Positions 48,128 through 59,539 of a DNA stretch of 64,000 bases are shown here, in pieces. The translations under genes and the position numbers were made by a program. Position 1 is the first letter of the stretch. Each line of letters opens with the position of its first letter. The notes below the pieces were generated by a model. That model was not told where the DNA came from. It saw only the letters and a list, made by a program, of their open reading frames with translations, and did not search any database. Source of the DNA: Plantago elongata (taxonomy: Eukaryota > Streptophyta > Magnoliopsida > Lamiales > Plantaginaceae); contig JAYMSP010000209.1 of assembly GCA_036897095.1 (NCBI GenBank), positions 1 to 64,000 of the forward strand. Reading direction: 5' to 3'.

Positions 48128-50016
48128 TTACTGATGTGTGAACATATTAATTTCATCCCAATCCATAAGATCTTCCAAATTGTTGAAAAACCCTAATCCT
48201 GCATTGGTATTGTTCTCCATTGATCTATTGAACTGATCATTACCACCATTGTTTTGCTGGATTCCATCTAACAAGACTGATGAATTTCCATCAATTGCAA
48301 AGTTTGTTGTTGCATCTTCATCTGCTTGATCCGTGTTGCAATCGACATCTCCTTCATTTTCTTCAACAGTGTTCTTCTCCCCGGATAAAACTGGCTCTGA
48401 TACATGATGAGTAGGGCGTCGGTCAAATGCTCGAACGGTACCTGATCCGATGTAGATTCTGCATAAGCTTAGTTCATGCCTCAACTGCAAATTATCCAAT
48501 AATATTTTGAAACAACATTAGTAATTAATCTAAAACATAGGATATAACATTTGGCGGCAAAGTTACTCTTTCATTTTCCATCATTCATTAGGACATGAAA
48601 TTAAACTGGTTTGAAAAGAATAATACAATTGATCATTAGGTTCAAATTAAAAGAGAAATTAAATATAAAAGTACATGCAATAACTAAAATTTGCAAATAT
48701 TCTTAAAAAAGTAAAGCTAAGCAAACTTTTTGTGATTAATTGACATATTCGATCTTGCAATTTGAAATCTTAAAGTTTTTATGAAAACATAAGTCAATAA
48801 GTGGTAATTTACACCACATATGGAATTCGAATAGATTACACTAATATGAAATTTTCAATGTAAACTAAATATTCTTAAAAAAGTAAAGCTAAGCAAACTT
48901 TTTGTGATTAATTGACATATACGATCTTGCAATTTGAAATCTGAAGTTTTATGATAACATAAGTCAGTAAGTGGTAATTTACACCACATATGAAATCCGA
49001 ATAGATTACACCAATATGGAATTTTCAATATAACCTAAATATTCTTAAAAAAGTAAAGCTAAGTAAACTTTTTGTGATTAATTGACATATGCGATCTTGC
49101 AATTTGAAATCTTAAAGTTTTTATGATAACATAAGTCAATAAGTGGTAATTTACACCACATATGAAATTCAAATAGATTACACCAATATGAAATTTTCAA
49201 TGTAACCTAAATATTCTTAAAAAAGTAAAGCTAAGCAAACTTGTTGTGATTAATTGACATATGCAATCTTGCAATTTGAAACCTTAAATTTTTTATGATA
49301 ACATAAGTCAATAAGTGGTAATTTACACCACATATGAAATTCGAATAGATTACACCAATATGAAATTTTCAATGTAACCTAAATACATGAAGATTAAATA
49401 TGTAGTTATACCTTAGGAACAGAATTAGGGAAATCTTGCTGAATGGCTCTATACTCGTTCATCTTCCACTTAGTTTTTCTTCCATTAGGAGCTTTCCCTC
49501 TATAAAACACCATGCTTTTCTTCAACCCTATCGGCAGCTTACTCTCTGCCGAGTACACATGGCTTGGCGACCCTGTGGCTTTCCAGTAGCCGGAGCATGT
49601 TGTCCGACTAGGTCTCCCTCCTTGTACTTCTCTTTCCGTCCTAGGCACGAAGAAGAACCATTGCTCCTTGTCCCCTTGGCATAACTCCCCACAGTGTTCT
49701 ACATTTGGCATATATAGTTCAAACACTTATTAGAACACTTCCATTAAGACCATTAGTTCCTTAAAACAAATATAGGACAAACTATCTATATGTAACATTT
49801 TATGTAATCTTTAGTTCCGCGCGCGTCATGAATGATAATATACAGTGTTACGTTACATGTACCTGGAAGTTGCCATGGCTCGTGCTGATAGATGTCGAAG
49901 ACAGGGATAACGCGGTCGATGATGGTCCTGTTTCCGGCGAGCTTGGTGGGGAGGTAGAAGGACATGAGCTCATCTTCGGTCGGGAAGAATCGAAACCCCG
50001 GTGCCATTTGTTCCAT
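48128..50016 (-). CDS. NAC transcription factor, NAC090-like
   Basis: Plant NAC-domain DNA-binding protein. Three exons on the minus strand: 50016-49863, 49698-49412 and 48484-48128, 266 codons (265 residues). The start is the ATG at 50016 ([20 protein letters not shown]). Subdomain [52 protein letters not shown], then [50 protein letters not shown] and RAFDRRP. The pattern fits the NAC090/NAC061/NAC036 group. The C-terminal half is Asn/Asp-rich and acidic, ending [11 protein letters not shown], a plausible activation region. Oddities: [13 protein letters not shown] reads [13 protein letters not shown] (residue 86 is Cys), and the second intron is mostly tandem repeats. Otherwise intact. Confidence 0.9.
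48695..49380. repeat. Four tandem 172-bp repeats in the NAC gene intron
   Basis: Units at 48695-48866, 48867-49036, 49037-49208 and 49209-49380 each begin AAATATTCTTAAAAAAGTAA and contain TTTTTGTGATTAATTGACAT (or a close variant) and GTGGTAATTTACACCACATA. Units are about 95 percent alike by eye. They fill about three quarters of intron 2. Confidence 0.93.
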
Positions 50017-51117
50017 GTTTGAGTAGAGACTAGTAGTATAAGATATGCTTGAATTGATCAATCTTTAATTTGTTGATGAATGAATGTTACACAAAATATA
50101 TTAATTATCAGTGAAATTATTAGATAAATAATTGAGGGTAGATAAATTTATTGATATGATACGATGACTACAAGTGGATTCTAGGCTATTAATAGAGGAG
50201 AGTTTACGAGTGATTGGAGAAAATAAGGGTGAGAGAGGACATGTTGGAAATTTCCACGCGGTTGAAGCAAGAAACTAGGAAAATATGGAAGGAAATTCTT
50301 ACTTTTATACTTTTGTTGTTTCTATTTAAACTGAAATTCGTATTTATTAATCATCACGATAAAGTACATCGAGTATAGAAAATGTTTAGTCAAAAACACA
50401 AGGTCTTTTCAACCACGAACAATTTTCATTTCATTAAGACTATATCCACTTTATCTGAAAAACTCATTTAATACGATTTAGTTCAACTTAAAATTTTTTC
50501 AGTTCCGTTCGATTAAATTCAATTTAAACAATGATAACGGGGACTAACACAACTGAGACTACCACAAGAAAAGAACATCCAGACATGCTCCTAACCCTAA
50601 GATGTGTCGGCAATATTTAAACTGGAGGTTACGCGATGAGAAAATGAATACCCCACCGTGTAATATGTTAATTAATGCATCTGATATAATATTCACGAAT
50701 GGTTCCACTATAAATTACTAGTAGTACTTGGTTAATATAATTGAGTGTTTTTGGCTTTTCTGATGACATATTGGACCATAGATTCAGATCAGTCTCTCTT
50801 CATTAACACATATCGCTTTCTTGACCTCTTCAAGTCAATTAATTCTATCTATAATTAATTAATTACCAGTGTACGTATGTAGATATATACCAAGCAATTC
50901 AATACGATCGTGTTTGCAAATTTATCTATCTATGAATTTTCATACAAACATGTTAAATAAAACGGCAGGTACTTCCTCATAGAACAATGACACTATGGGA
51001 GAAGGAAAATAACTTGCTACTTGCAAGCTAATTAGCTAGCTAGCTAGTGTCTTAAAAATCTTATCTACAACTATAACAACTAGTACTGTAGTACACACTT
51101 ATAATTTTTTCGTTTTT

Positions 51118-51230
51118 TCAACTGAAATTTAGTGAACTAAAGTAAAATATAAATTATAAATATTTAGACTGCGGAGCTGAACTGAACTAAATAAAATTAA
51201 ACTGAATTAAAGTAGTTTTCAGTTAAATAT
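51118..51230. mobile_element. MITE-like element, copy D
   Basis: TTTTCAACTGAAATTTAGTG, TAAAATATAAATTATAA, GAGCTGAACTGAAC and GTTTTCAGTTAAA follow the order of copy B at 12013. Confidence 0.55.
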
Positions 51231-52883
51231 AATCGAGTCTAATGAGATTATGGGAGAATGAATTAAGATCATTAATGTTGAGAAAAGGAAAAGAAGCAAG
51301 AATTCTCGCAAAACTTCTTGTTCCCTTAAAAGAGATGGAGACAATGCAAAGAGTTGTTAGTATGTACATATATATTACTACTTCTCGAGTCCGTTTCAGA
51401 TTCAAAGTTTAAGGGGATGTTTGGAATGGAATTGTAATCGGTTCATTTGACTTGATGAATATTAATTTGACCTAAAATACACTTCAAATACTCCATTTCA
51501 ATTTCATTCCAAACACAATTTCACTAAAATCCATCCAAACGTCCATTCAAATTATATACCAATCAACCCCTAACATTTTAAACAAACATTTTAAACAAGA
51601 TATATATCAACAAATTCCAATAATGTATATATTAATATATGACCTTGAAACACATTCCATATATAGAAAATCTAAATTATACTAGTACGTAGTACATTAT
51701 AAATCTTTCTTAAAAAAGTACATTTACACTTTGTTGCATACAACACGCATTTATGGAAAATCTGCAGTCCTATATATAAAGATTTTAAATGTTGTGCATA
51801 TTTTTTAATGTATGTAGTCTATAGCCGTACTTACTTTTATGCTAAAGTTGCAATTTTAAACTCATTCTCCGTACCAGGGAAATGCACTTTTCGGGACCAA
51901 AAGGAGTCAAATATGCACAAGTCCAATCTATAAAACTTTTCATTATTTGTTAGATGTATGCCAATTTCTTCTTGTTAAGTAAACTCTATGCAAGTTGATT
52001 ATACATTCTTCAACTCCGAATTTCAATTAAAGTTGAATTTTGGATCGGTTTCTAAACTCTATATGGCTAAAGACCGAGTAATACTCACATCATTTGTTTT
52101 GAGCCAATATGAAGAATTCAAATTGGACATTGTTAAGACCGTCCAATCTCATAATTAAAAAATTAGTCGTGAAATTTTAGTTGCTCCGCAATCGCTCCAT
52201 AGTGGACAGTCTAAATTGGATTAATTATCCGATTTAACCGTTTTTATTGGACTTGATTGATCTTGATAGCTGGCAACTGGATTGCTATCACGCTAGCTAT
52301 ATACCATTAGAATGAATCTCACCATACATCAACATTAGCACTCCTGTCTCAATTATCATTAATGGTTAATTCGACTACCATCCACCTCTAATAGAGTCGT
52401 CTCTAATAAAGAATATTTTATGATAGTGAACCAAATTGAACGAAAGAGGAAGTCACATTCCAAAGATTAATTCATAATCCTCTACACATGCATACAACGA
52501 TAATGAATTGTCTTTCAGTCTTCATATATAACGACCTTTAAATAGCTTTCAATGCAGATTGTTATATTTTATGCAGTCTTCAAATGTCGCCATCTTTCTT
52601 CATTCTTGCTTATGACATGGACAGATGTATTAGGCAGTTAGATCATATAAATTCCTAATTATGTGAAAGACAGAGAAAATTGAAGTCAGCCTAGCTTTTG
52701 GTGTGAAAATTAGCATTTGGACCAAACGTTCCCTCTTTCACATTTGCGTACGAATTCAATGAAGAATATGTGAACATCATAGAAGATGTTGGGTCAACGT
52801 GAGCACCATTCTCTTCGATACTTACCTAGTTCGTATTGTATATTTATTAAAAGTCATTTTAACCACCCATTTCACTTGATAAG

Positions 52884-52940
52884 CTATTAAGCTACTTCTC
52901 CTTCACCCAATAGATTAGAAGTTCGAGTCACTTTTACCGT
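52884..52940 (+). mobile_element. Possible SINE relic
   Basis: AAGCTATTAAGCTACTTCTC, CACCCAATAGATTAG and AAGTTCGAGTCAC resemble a decayed A box, linker and B box. Related to the minus-strand stretch at 9318-9395. Confidence 0.3.
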
Positions 52941-54235
52941 TTTAAAAAAGAAAAACACCCATTTCATTATTTTTTTCACAAACACATAAGAAGCTAGACC
53001 ACTTCAAATGAGAGTTTGTTTAGTGATCGATACCGATTCTAGAACAAAGCTATGTGGTCAATGCACACTATCAAAAGTATTCGATTTGAGAAACCAGAAG
53101 CTATGTGGCTTGCAAAAAATAAAACCAGAAGCTATGTGTTGCTCTGAACTATCATTACAGACTTACAGTGATTTAACCAATACCATGAACTGAAATGTTT
53201 AAAACGTACCATAAACTGGATTTCAACTGAAGAATGCAGTATGCAAGTGTACCAGAAACTAGGGTCTTCATATGCATGGAAAAAGAACGTTGTAAAGTTA
53301 AACAAAATGCAAGTAAAACGGCATGTTGTAATCTAGACGCATCATAAACTAAAATTTTAGCTTCTCCCACCTTAAATTCCTTAATAACCGTCGAGATATA
53401 TAACAAGACTCGACTTCAACTTAAAGAGAACTATCTCCTAATCTACTTAGTATACTATCTGTGTTTTGTATTACACATCTTCTATCTTCTAGTATTTAAT
53501 TTTTATTTTTTAGTTGGATTGGACTAGCTAATTTATATTTCTACATGATCATAGATTGCTTATTATTTCTTGTACACAATCTCTTATCCTGATTATTTTA
53601 TTATTAATTTTCTATTAATATAGCTCTCTCTCTCTCAATCTCTATATTGTAAGAAGAACTGAAACATTTGTTTTAAGGCTTGTAATTCTCTCTGAATGTA
53701 CAGTACTACACTAACCACAAGGTCAATAATCATAGCACCGCAGCTAAAGGAGTCTTCCTATACGAATTCAAAAACATGATGCAAAAGACGCAACAATGTA
53801 ACTTTGAAGTTTCATTTCGTTTCGTGCAACTACTCTTAGCTAGGATGAAGTTATAAATATCAAAAGGGAATTATCAAACCATCAAATTTTGAACAAAGGT
53901 TCCTCCTAGTTCCTAAGATATCAAGTACCATTTTCCACTAAATCAAACGACAACCGCATGAAGAAAGCGATGAACAAAACTCAATTCAAAATAAACGAGC
54001 AGACTTTCGTATTGAACATTACACATTTGACACCCTCTCCCACACGACAACAAAATTAAGACGATACCGGTACCACAAGAACGAATCACCTATCAGTTCA
54101 ATCCATATGTACATACATACTTGAACATCAATTATCCATCCCAATGACACAAGCAAAGACAACACACACGATCAATCTTTCAACCTAAAAATCGGTAGAT
54201 CAATCAACAAATCATCCATCTATCCAACAAACCAA

Positions 54236-54853
54236 TCAATCAATGAAACCAGTCCTTTGCCAAATGGCATTGCGCACCTGTCTAAGATCCCTCCCTTTCA
54301 ACGTCCTTCCGGCTCCCTCCAACACCGAGCACGACAACATACACGAAGGCCTCGAATCGACCATCACATGAGGCGGAACAACCATCCGATTATCCTCCTC
54401 CTCTTCCTCCACCCAAAATTCATCCTCCGAAGCAAAATCCTCCAATTCCCTAGCCCTACGGTGCAATGCAACCGGAATAATTGGCACATTCACCGGCGCA
54501 GAATGACCGTACATCCACACAGCCGCACCTCTCTCCTGCTTCTTCGGAATCGCCATTCGAAACGGCGAATTTGATGACGAAATCACCTTGTGATTGAACA
54601 CGGGGTGAAATTCGGATCCGGATCGTGCCTTATCTGCCAATGCGGCAAATATTCCGTTGTGTAACGTCCGGTTGGGGGTGGATAAGGTCCGATTGGGGCT
54701 GGGGAGGGTGTAGGATGGTGAGGATCCGCCGGAGGAAGTGCAGAAGATCTCCTGCTCGGAAAACTCGACCGATGGGGAGTTGGTGGAGAATGGCGGAGGA
54801 TCGAAAAGTCGGTGGTGGTGGAAACCGGTGGCGCCGCCGCCGAGATGGTCCAT
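54236..54853 (-). CDS. Senescence regulator S40 family protein
   Basis: Single-exon gene for 205 residues of the plant S40 (DUF584) family, small nuclear proteins linked to leaf senescence. The start is the ATG at 54853 (MDHLGGGATGFHH); a TATA box lies about 80 bases upstream. The N-terminal half is Ser/Pro-rich and disordered (SEQEIFCTSSGGSSPSYTLP). The conserved C-terminal half has RMAIPKKQERGAAVWMYG, SAPVNVPIIP, ELEDFASEDEFWVEEEEE, MVVPPHVMVDSRP, SCSVLEGAGRTLKGRDLRQV and RNAIWQRTGFID, all typical of the family. Intact. The exact S40 member cannot be named. Confidence 0.9.
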   Translation of the reverse strand: MDHLGGGATGFHHHRLFDPPPFSTNSPSVEFSEQEIFCTSSGGSSPSYTLPSPNRTLSTPNRTLHNGIFAALADKARSGSEFHPVFNHKVISSSNSPFRMAIPKKQERGAAVWMYGHSAPVNVPIIPVALHRRARELEDFASEDEFWVEEEEEDNRMVVPPHVMVDSRPSCMLSCSVLEGAGRTLKGRDLRQVRNAIWQRTGFID

Positions 54854-54930
54854 TTACGGCGGAGGTGTGTGTGAGAGAGGGAAAAATAGTGAATTTTGGA
54901 TTGGGATTGCATAATGGCGGGTAGAGCTAA

Positions 54931-54940
54931 CTATATATAG
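54931..54940 (-). promoter_or_regulatory. TATA box of the S40 gene
   Basis: Minus-strand CTATATATAG, about 80 bases upstream of the start codon at 54853. Confidence 0.5.
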
Positions 54941-56313
54941 TGAGATGGAAAATAACATTAAAGGTCAGGGTAATTTATATTTTGTACTTATCCAAAACTA
55001 GAAATCACCATTTGTTCCCGAAAGTTTTGGATCATATAGATACTTGCACTTTTTATATATAGACATGTAGATGTATCTTTTATAAATTGTCACTCCCATC
55101 ATTATAGTGGAGATTTGGCTCTCTCTCACAGTAACAGTAGCAAGTGCGGAAACAAATTTTAAACGGGTCGGAGTTATACATATTAGTTCATAATTTTTTT
55201 AGGTGGATCGAATTTTGCATATTTATTCCAAGAATCTTAACATAAAATAGAATATATGAAGAAAATAAACAAATTATAGACATATAGCAAAGCATGAATC
55301 TGCACCTATACATAGTGGTAACAAACCTTTCCACTCAACTATAACATACATGACCAGGGGCGGAACCAAGACGAGAATTCGTCCCGTCAAAAGTTGAAAA
55401 AAAAATTTATATGTAATTTTTTCGGTAATTTAAAATTATGCCCCCACCAAATCCTTAAACAATCTTCATATGTTAATTTCGCCAATTAAAATTGAAGTCC
55501 TGGGTTCACCCCTATCCAAGACATTTTCCATTGGAATAATGACTATCTATATTTGGGGTTTGAACATTGAAAGAAAGCCTGAAACTTAGTGAAGTGAAGT
55601 TTTGTATACTTCTAGGCCTGACTGGTTCATATATTATGAGTACTTTGAATTCTCAGACAACATAAGGAATGTAGTAATCTGATGTTACTTCAGCTTTACT
55701 TTAAGGCATTTAGCTAAGTTTGGATATTATATTTTGTTTGTTCTTGTTGGTTGTTTTGTCGACTTTCATAGAAGTAAACGATGAAATTGTCCAAGGGATT
55801 TAGCTTGGTAAAGTTAGGATTTTGGTAGCTAGTTTCTTTTGTTTGTTTTCGTTGGATGTTTCGTCGACTGCCATAGAAGAAATGATGGACTGAAATTGTC
55901 TGCAATGAAACTAGTTTATAGTTAACCATCTCAATGTTGCTCTTCACATACTTTTCTCTGAATTAGTTCTGCCAAACCACTCTTTAACTGGATCCAGTAT
56001 GTTACGTAACCTTGTAATACTTTTTGGTGTTGAAAAATACTGCATCAAATGTATTCCCGTGTATGATATACAGGCAAGTTTCTTGATAAATAGCACAAGT
56101 AGGTAGTAGGTAATATACCACGAAACAGATTGACAGAACCGTAATAGTGAACATCATGTTATGATTCTCTATCCTAGTTTGTGACGAGCAACCAAATAGT
56201 GTGAACAAAACATCAACATGAATCTCAAGTAGTACGACAATATAAGAACTGTGTTTATTTCAGGTGAGAAAACATATAGATAAACATAAAAGAATTGGAA
56301 TAACTTGGCCAGA
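54941..56313. other. Intergenic, holds an orphan germin-like promoter copy
   Basis: Apart from the stretch 55612-55920 (listed separately) nothing is recognised. No germin-like coding sequence lies to its left. Confidence 0.5.
55612..55920 (-). repeat. Orphan copy of the germin-like upstream region
   Basis: Contains AGGCCTGACT, CAGACAACATAAGGAAT, GTTGGTTGTTTTGTCGACTT and CATAGAAGTAAACGATGAAA in the order seen upstream of the germin-like gene at 60127 (60870-61045) and partly upstream of the one at 56314 (57085-57210). The stretch is itself internally duplicated (TTTAGCT..TTTTGTTTGTT..GTCGACT..CATAGAAG twice). Confidence 0.65.
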
Positions 56314-56934
56314 TTAGCCATGGAGACCAGCCTTAAGCTTCTGGATGGTGGGAACGTCAGTCTTGAAAGACAAGGCCAAAACAGTATCGTCAATGGTCGT
56401 ATTAAAGAGAGAATTCGGCACTGAAACAGTTCCTGCATTTGCACTTCCAAATGAAGAAATGGCCACTGCGGGAGTACTGGCATCAGCATTGAACTGAAAG
56501 TGGATAAGTCCCTTGGGGAAGACAAAGATGTCACCTTGCTGGAGAGTTTGTGTAAAGAGCTTGTTCGCGGTGTCGACAAATCCCACTTCTAGTGATCCCT
56601 GAGCAAGAAACAGAAGTTCAGATGACCTTGGGTGGATATGGACAGGGTTGACTGAGTTGGGAGGGAATGCCAGGACAGCATACGAAACACTCTGTCCATT
56701 CAGAGCCGGGAATTGTTCCATGGTTGCCTTTATGACTTTGAAGGCAGGGGGGATTGGTGCCCCAATGAGCGATCGCATTCCTGTGAAGGTAAAGAAGGTT
56801 CCATTGACTGGATCAGGGCCAGTTAGAGGTGGAACAATGAAATCTGTGAGGATATCGGGATCTCCTGCTAAAGTCGGTCTAACTATGGCAAAAGAAGCCA
56901 CTAAGAGAAAGACTAATTTCATGCCAAATTCCAT
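56314..56934 (-). CDS. Germin-like protein, copy A
   Basis: Secreted single-cupin protein of the germin-like family, expected in the apoplast as a metal-binding oligomer. One exon, 206 residues; start at 56934 (MEFGMKLVFLLVASFAIVRP, signal peptide to about residue 23). Mature start GDPDILTDFIVPP. Cupin box 1: NPVHIHPRSSELLFL with metal ligands H99, H101 and E106. Box 2: GDIFVFPKGLIHFQFN with H145. N-glycosylation sites NGT (44) and NTT (178). The two N-terminal cysteines of classical germins are absent, as in the GLP7/GLP9-3-like group to which the wording (FFTFTGMRSL, PALNGQSVSYAVL, FGSANAGTVSVPNSLF) fits. It pairs with the copy at 60127: by hand count 181 of 206 residues agree. Enzymatic activity is not predictable. 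Confidence 0.92.
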   Translation of the reverse strand: MEFGMKLVFLLVASFAIVRPTLAGDPDILTDFIVPPLTGPDPVNGTFFTFTGMRSLIGAPIPPAFKVIKATMEQFPALNGQSVSYAVLAFPPNSVNPVHIHPRSSELLFLAQGSLEVGFVDTANKLFTQTLQQGDIFVFPKGLIHFQFNADASTPAVAISSFGSANAGTVSVPNSLFNTTIDDTVLALSFKTDVPTIQKLKAGLHG

Positions 56935-57020
56935 TGCACTAAAGCCACTGTCTCCTTTTCTCTTACTATTTTTATGAGTTGAATTGGAAGTTTGTGGTTT
57001 GAAGTTCTAATAGAATGCAT

Positions 57021-57031
57021 GTATTTATAGT
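57021..57031 (-). promoter_or_regulatory. TATA box of germin-like copy A
   Basis: Minus-strand ACTATAAATAC about 90 bases upstream of the start codon at 56934. Confidence 0.5.
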
Positions 57032-58394
57032 AGTGCAATATTTATCAGGCCAACTGTTTTATCTCTTATGAAAACTTGAATTCTCAGAGAACATGAGGCA
57101 TATACTTTTAACAGGGCATTCAGTATAGCTAAACTTGGATTTTAGCAGAATCTTTTGTTTCCTCTCGTTTGTTTTTGTCGAATTTAATAGAAGAAAACAA
57201 TGAAATTGTCTGGTTTACAGTGAGCTGAAAGTTGTCTAAATGGTAAGTAATCTATTCAATTTACATAATGAAACATCTCATCTATTCAGGCATTACTTTT
57301 AGCATTGCAAAGTACTATTGAGGATGAATCAGCTGTTATCAAACTAGACAGATTTTGTAAAAATAATTGTCAACTAATCAAACCAAAACACACACACTCA
57401 AATGCCACAAAATGATTCGAAAATATCCGTGAAACACTTCTGATATAAGGAGAAGCTACTACTAACCTTTGCACATGAAAGTAAGTAGTCTCGGTCTCAG
57501 ATATGAACAAGTATTACATGAAGAATATCAAAGGATTTACATCGTTCACAGAATATTCCATAACCTAAAGCGAAGTATCTTTCGAGGGAAAAAGATTGTT
57601 GTTCAGTTGCAACAGCCAAGCTGGAGTTATCTTCTGCTTGTTGTATATCTTTCGGTTGAATTCACTGAAATCTTCTGCTTGTTCCCGTTATCCTCCCACT
57701 GAGAAGAGCGGGAAGTTCTCACTGTCTAAGGGCCCATGAAATCCGAGCCTTTGCCCGAGCCACATGGTCCAACTCTTGACTTGGGAAAGGGCAGGGCAGC
57801 AATATTCTCCGAGCCCAGCCAACCAAACTGACCAATGTCCAACAACCTTGATTCCCCCATTTGGGTGACAAACTCACATTACTGAGCTCGGCGAACAGGT
57901 TAGTTTGGTACAGAGTTATAATTTTTTTTACTTATTTTGCTACCTTGATGTGGGATAATGGCCTTTTCTCATCTCATTTACACATCACTCATCAAAGATG
58001 CTCTTAACTGCGACTCTGATTACTGTTTGTATGCTTGGAGGAATCAGTCTATATACATATCTCTTTAGGTTAGGTTAGCTGTGAGATACTGAGATTGTAA
58101 ATTATAGGCTTCAATACAAAGCTCGACACTCTGAGTTTGATAAAACTTATGGCATCTCATTGAGATGATTGAAAACTTGTTACTTTCAATTGTATGCTGT
58201 AGCTAATCTCTTGGTGAATTCATTCTAGAAGTGACAGTAAGAAACATATATTGCTTATTCCAATTAGGCCATTACTACTTTCTTGAGACTCGAGATACAC
58301 TTGTATATTGACAAGTAAAACTACAACTTAACTAAGATGGTCTTCCGTAATTACATGATTGATCTGTCAATGTTACGACCAAAGGAACATAATA
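57032..58394. other. Intergenic, upstream of germin-like copy A
   Basis: 57085-57210 resembles the upstream DNA of the other germin-like gene. 57715-57900 is less AT-rich than its surroundings but shows no coding frame. Nothing else recognised. Confidence 0.45.
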
Positions 58395-58947
58395 TTAAAA
58401 AGATACAGGTTGTGAGACTTTGATTATGACTCCAAATAGTTTAATCTCTACCTCCTCTTCATCGTCGTCTTTTAAGTGCAAACCAAGCTGCTCAAGTGTT
58501 ATGTTGTCGTGATCCCCACCATGTACGAATGCTTCCAGTTCGCTGAAGGTTAGATTGTCATCTAACTCACCGTTCTTTCCATGTTTTCACGAGCAATTCT
58601 TTCTTTATACCGCTGCGCTGGATTTGTATTAGTTGTTCTGCTCCTCTTCTTTTCAAGGACTCTTTAGCAGCTTTGAGTGCCTCCTTGACAGGATCTTGAC
58701 ATTGGGGTGATGTGATCTTCTGGATCTTTTGTTGGCGAGGACTAACTAGAGACGTATCCGAACTGCACTTCTTTGTAAAGCTATCTGGTTTGTTCTTTCC
58801 TCCCGCAGATCGAAAACATTTCTTGACGGGACAACATCCCAACTTCTTTCCTCCTGCGGATCCACCATTAACAATAGCCGGAAAAGGTCCATCGACTACT
58901 CTACAGTACATTGTTTTCTTCATCATCGTCATAATCTTCTTCGTCAT
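58395..58947 (-). CDS. Unrecognised small basic/acidic protein, frame broken once
   Basis: I do not recognise this gene. From the ATG at 58947 the minus strand reads MTKKIMTMMKKTMYCRVVDG, a Lys/Cys/Gly-rich part (GGKKLGCCPVKKCF), a helix-like part (PVKEALKAAKESLKRRGAEQ) and KKELLVKTWKER, then a stop at 58567-58569. The next frame continues at once with about 57 coding-like residues (DDNLTFSELEAFVHGGDHDN, ITLEQLGLHLKDDDEEEVEI) to a stop at 58395. The frame change is +1. It is bridged by a 28-nt stretch (58570-58543) that starts GTGAGT and ends TCTAACCTTCAG; removing it joins the two frames. That is far below normal plant intron size, so a simple frameshift or sequence error is also possible. 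A TATA-like box lies 70 bases upstream. Codon use looks genic; function unknown. Confidence 0.5.
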
Positions 58948-59017
58948 GATAAGCAAGCGATCGGAAACAAATAAACAAACAAAGAAACAAGATGGTACGT
59001 ATTTGCAGGTTTTCGCG

Positions 59018-59029
59018 TTTATATATTTA
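59018..59029 (-). promoter_or_regulatory. TATA-like box of the unrecognised gene
   Basis: Minus-strand AAATATATAAAC about 70-80 bases upstream of the ATG at 58947. Confidence 0.4.
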
Positions 59030-59289
59030 TGATATGGTTAACACATTAGAGGTTTGAGTTTGGGCCAGGTATATGTAAAACTTGCAATTTCAATGTTTGG
59101 TGTTTACTCATAATGAAGGTATAGTATATTTATGGAATTATGGTAACAAATTATCCGCTCGAGTTTGGATTTCCCAGGGTAAGTCTTTCGATAACTCTCA
59201 ATTGATAAACACCATCTCATCCTCCATAATTTGAACCCAAATAATATGTATTAAATTGAATTTATTTATATTATTAAAAAACATTGGAA

Positions 59290-59412
59290 GAAATTTTATT
59301 TGAATTGAAATTTACTGAACTAAACTGAAGTATAAATTATAACTAAGTCGAATTAAACTGAACTGAATTAAACTAGGACTGAATTTAATTGAAGTGATTT
59401 TCAATTGAAAAT
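59290..59412. mobile_element. MITE-like element, copy E
   Basis: TTGAATTGAAATTTACTGAA, AAGTATAAATTATAACTAAG, AAACTGAACTGAA and GTGATTTTCAATTGAAAATA match the order of copy B at 12013. Confidence 0.6.
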
Positions 59413-59539
59413 AACATAACCGTATATTACTTACTAAGGGGTTTTATGAAAAACAACCTAAACTCAATATATGCTTTTATCCTAAATTTACAGTCAAAAG
59501 TCAAGAACCACTCATTAAGATTGTATAAAGTTAGTGATT

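Larger units (their letters stand above)
50017..54235. other. Intergenic, upstream of the NAC gene
   Basis: AT-rich DNA of 4.2 kb with a MITE-like relic (51118-51230) and a possible SINE relic (52884-52940). Open frames at 51223-51405 and 53008-53406 lack recognisable domains. No gene supported. Confidence 0.45.

Noticed and set aside
54257-54924. Plus- and minus-strand alternate frames over the S40 gene
   Set aside because: GC-rich coding shadow; the S40 frame explains all conservation.
58712-59032. Plus-strand frame with a hydrophobic stretch (IVFFIIVIIFFVMI)
   Set aside because: It is the complement of the Met/Lys/Thr-rich start of the minus-strand gene; no promoter or family match.
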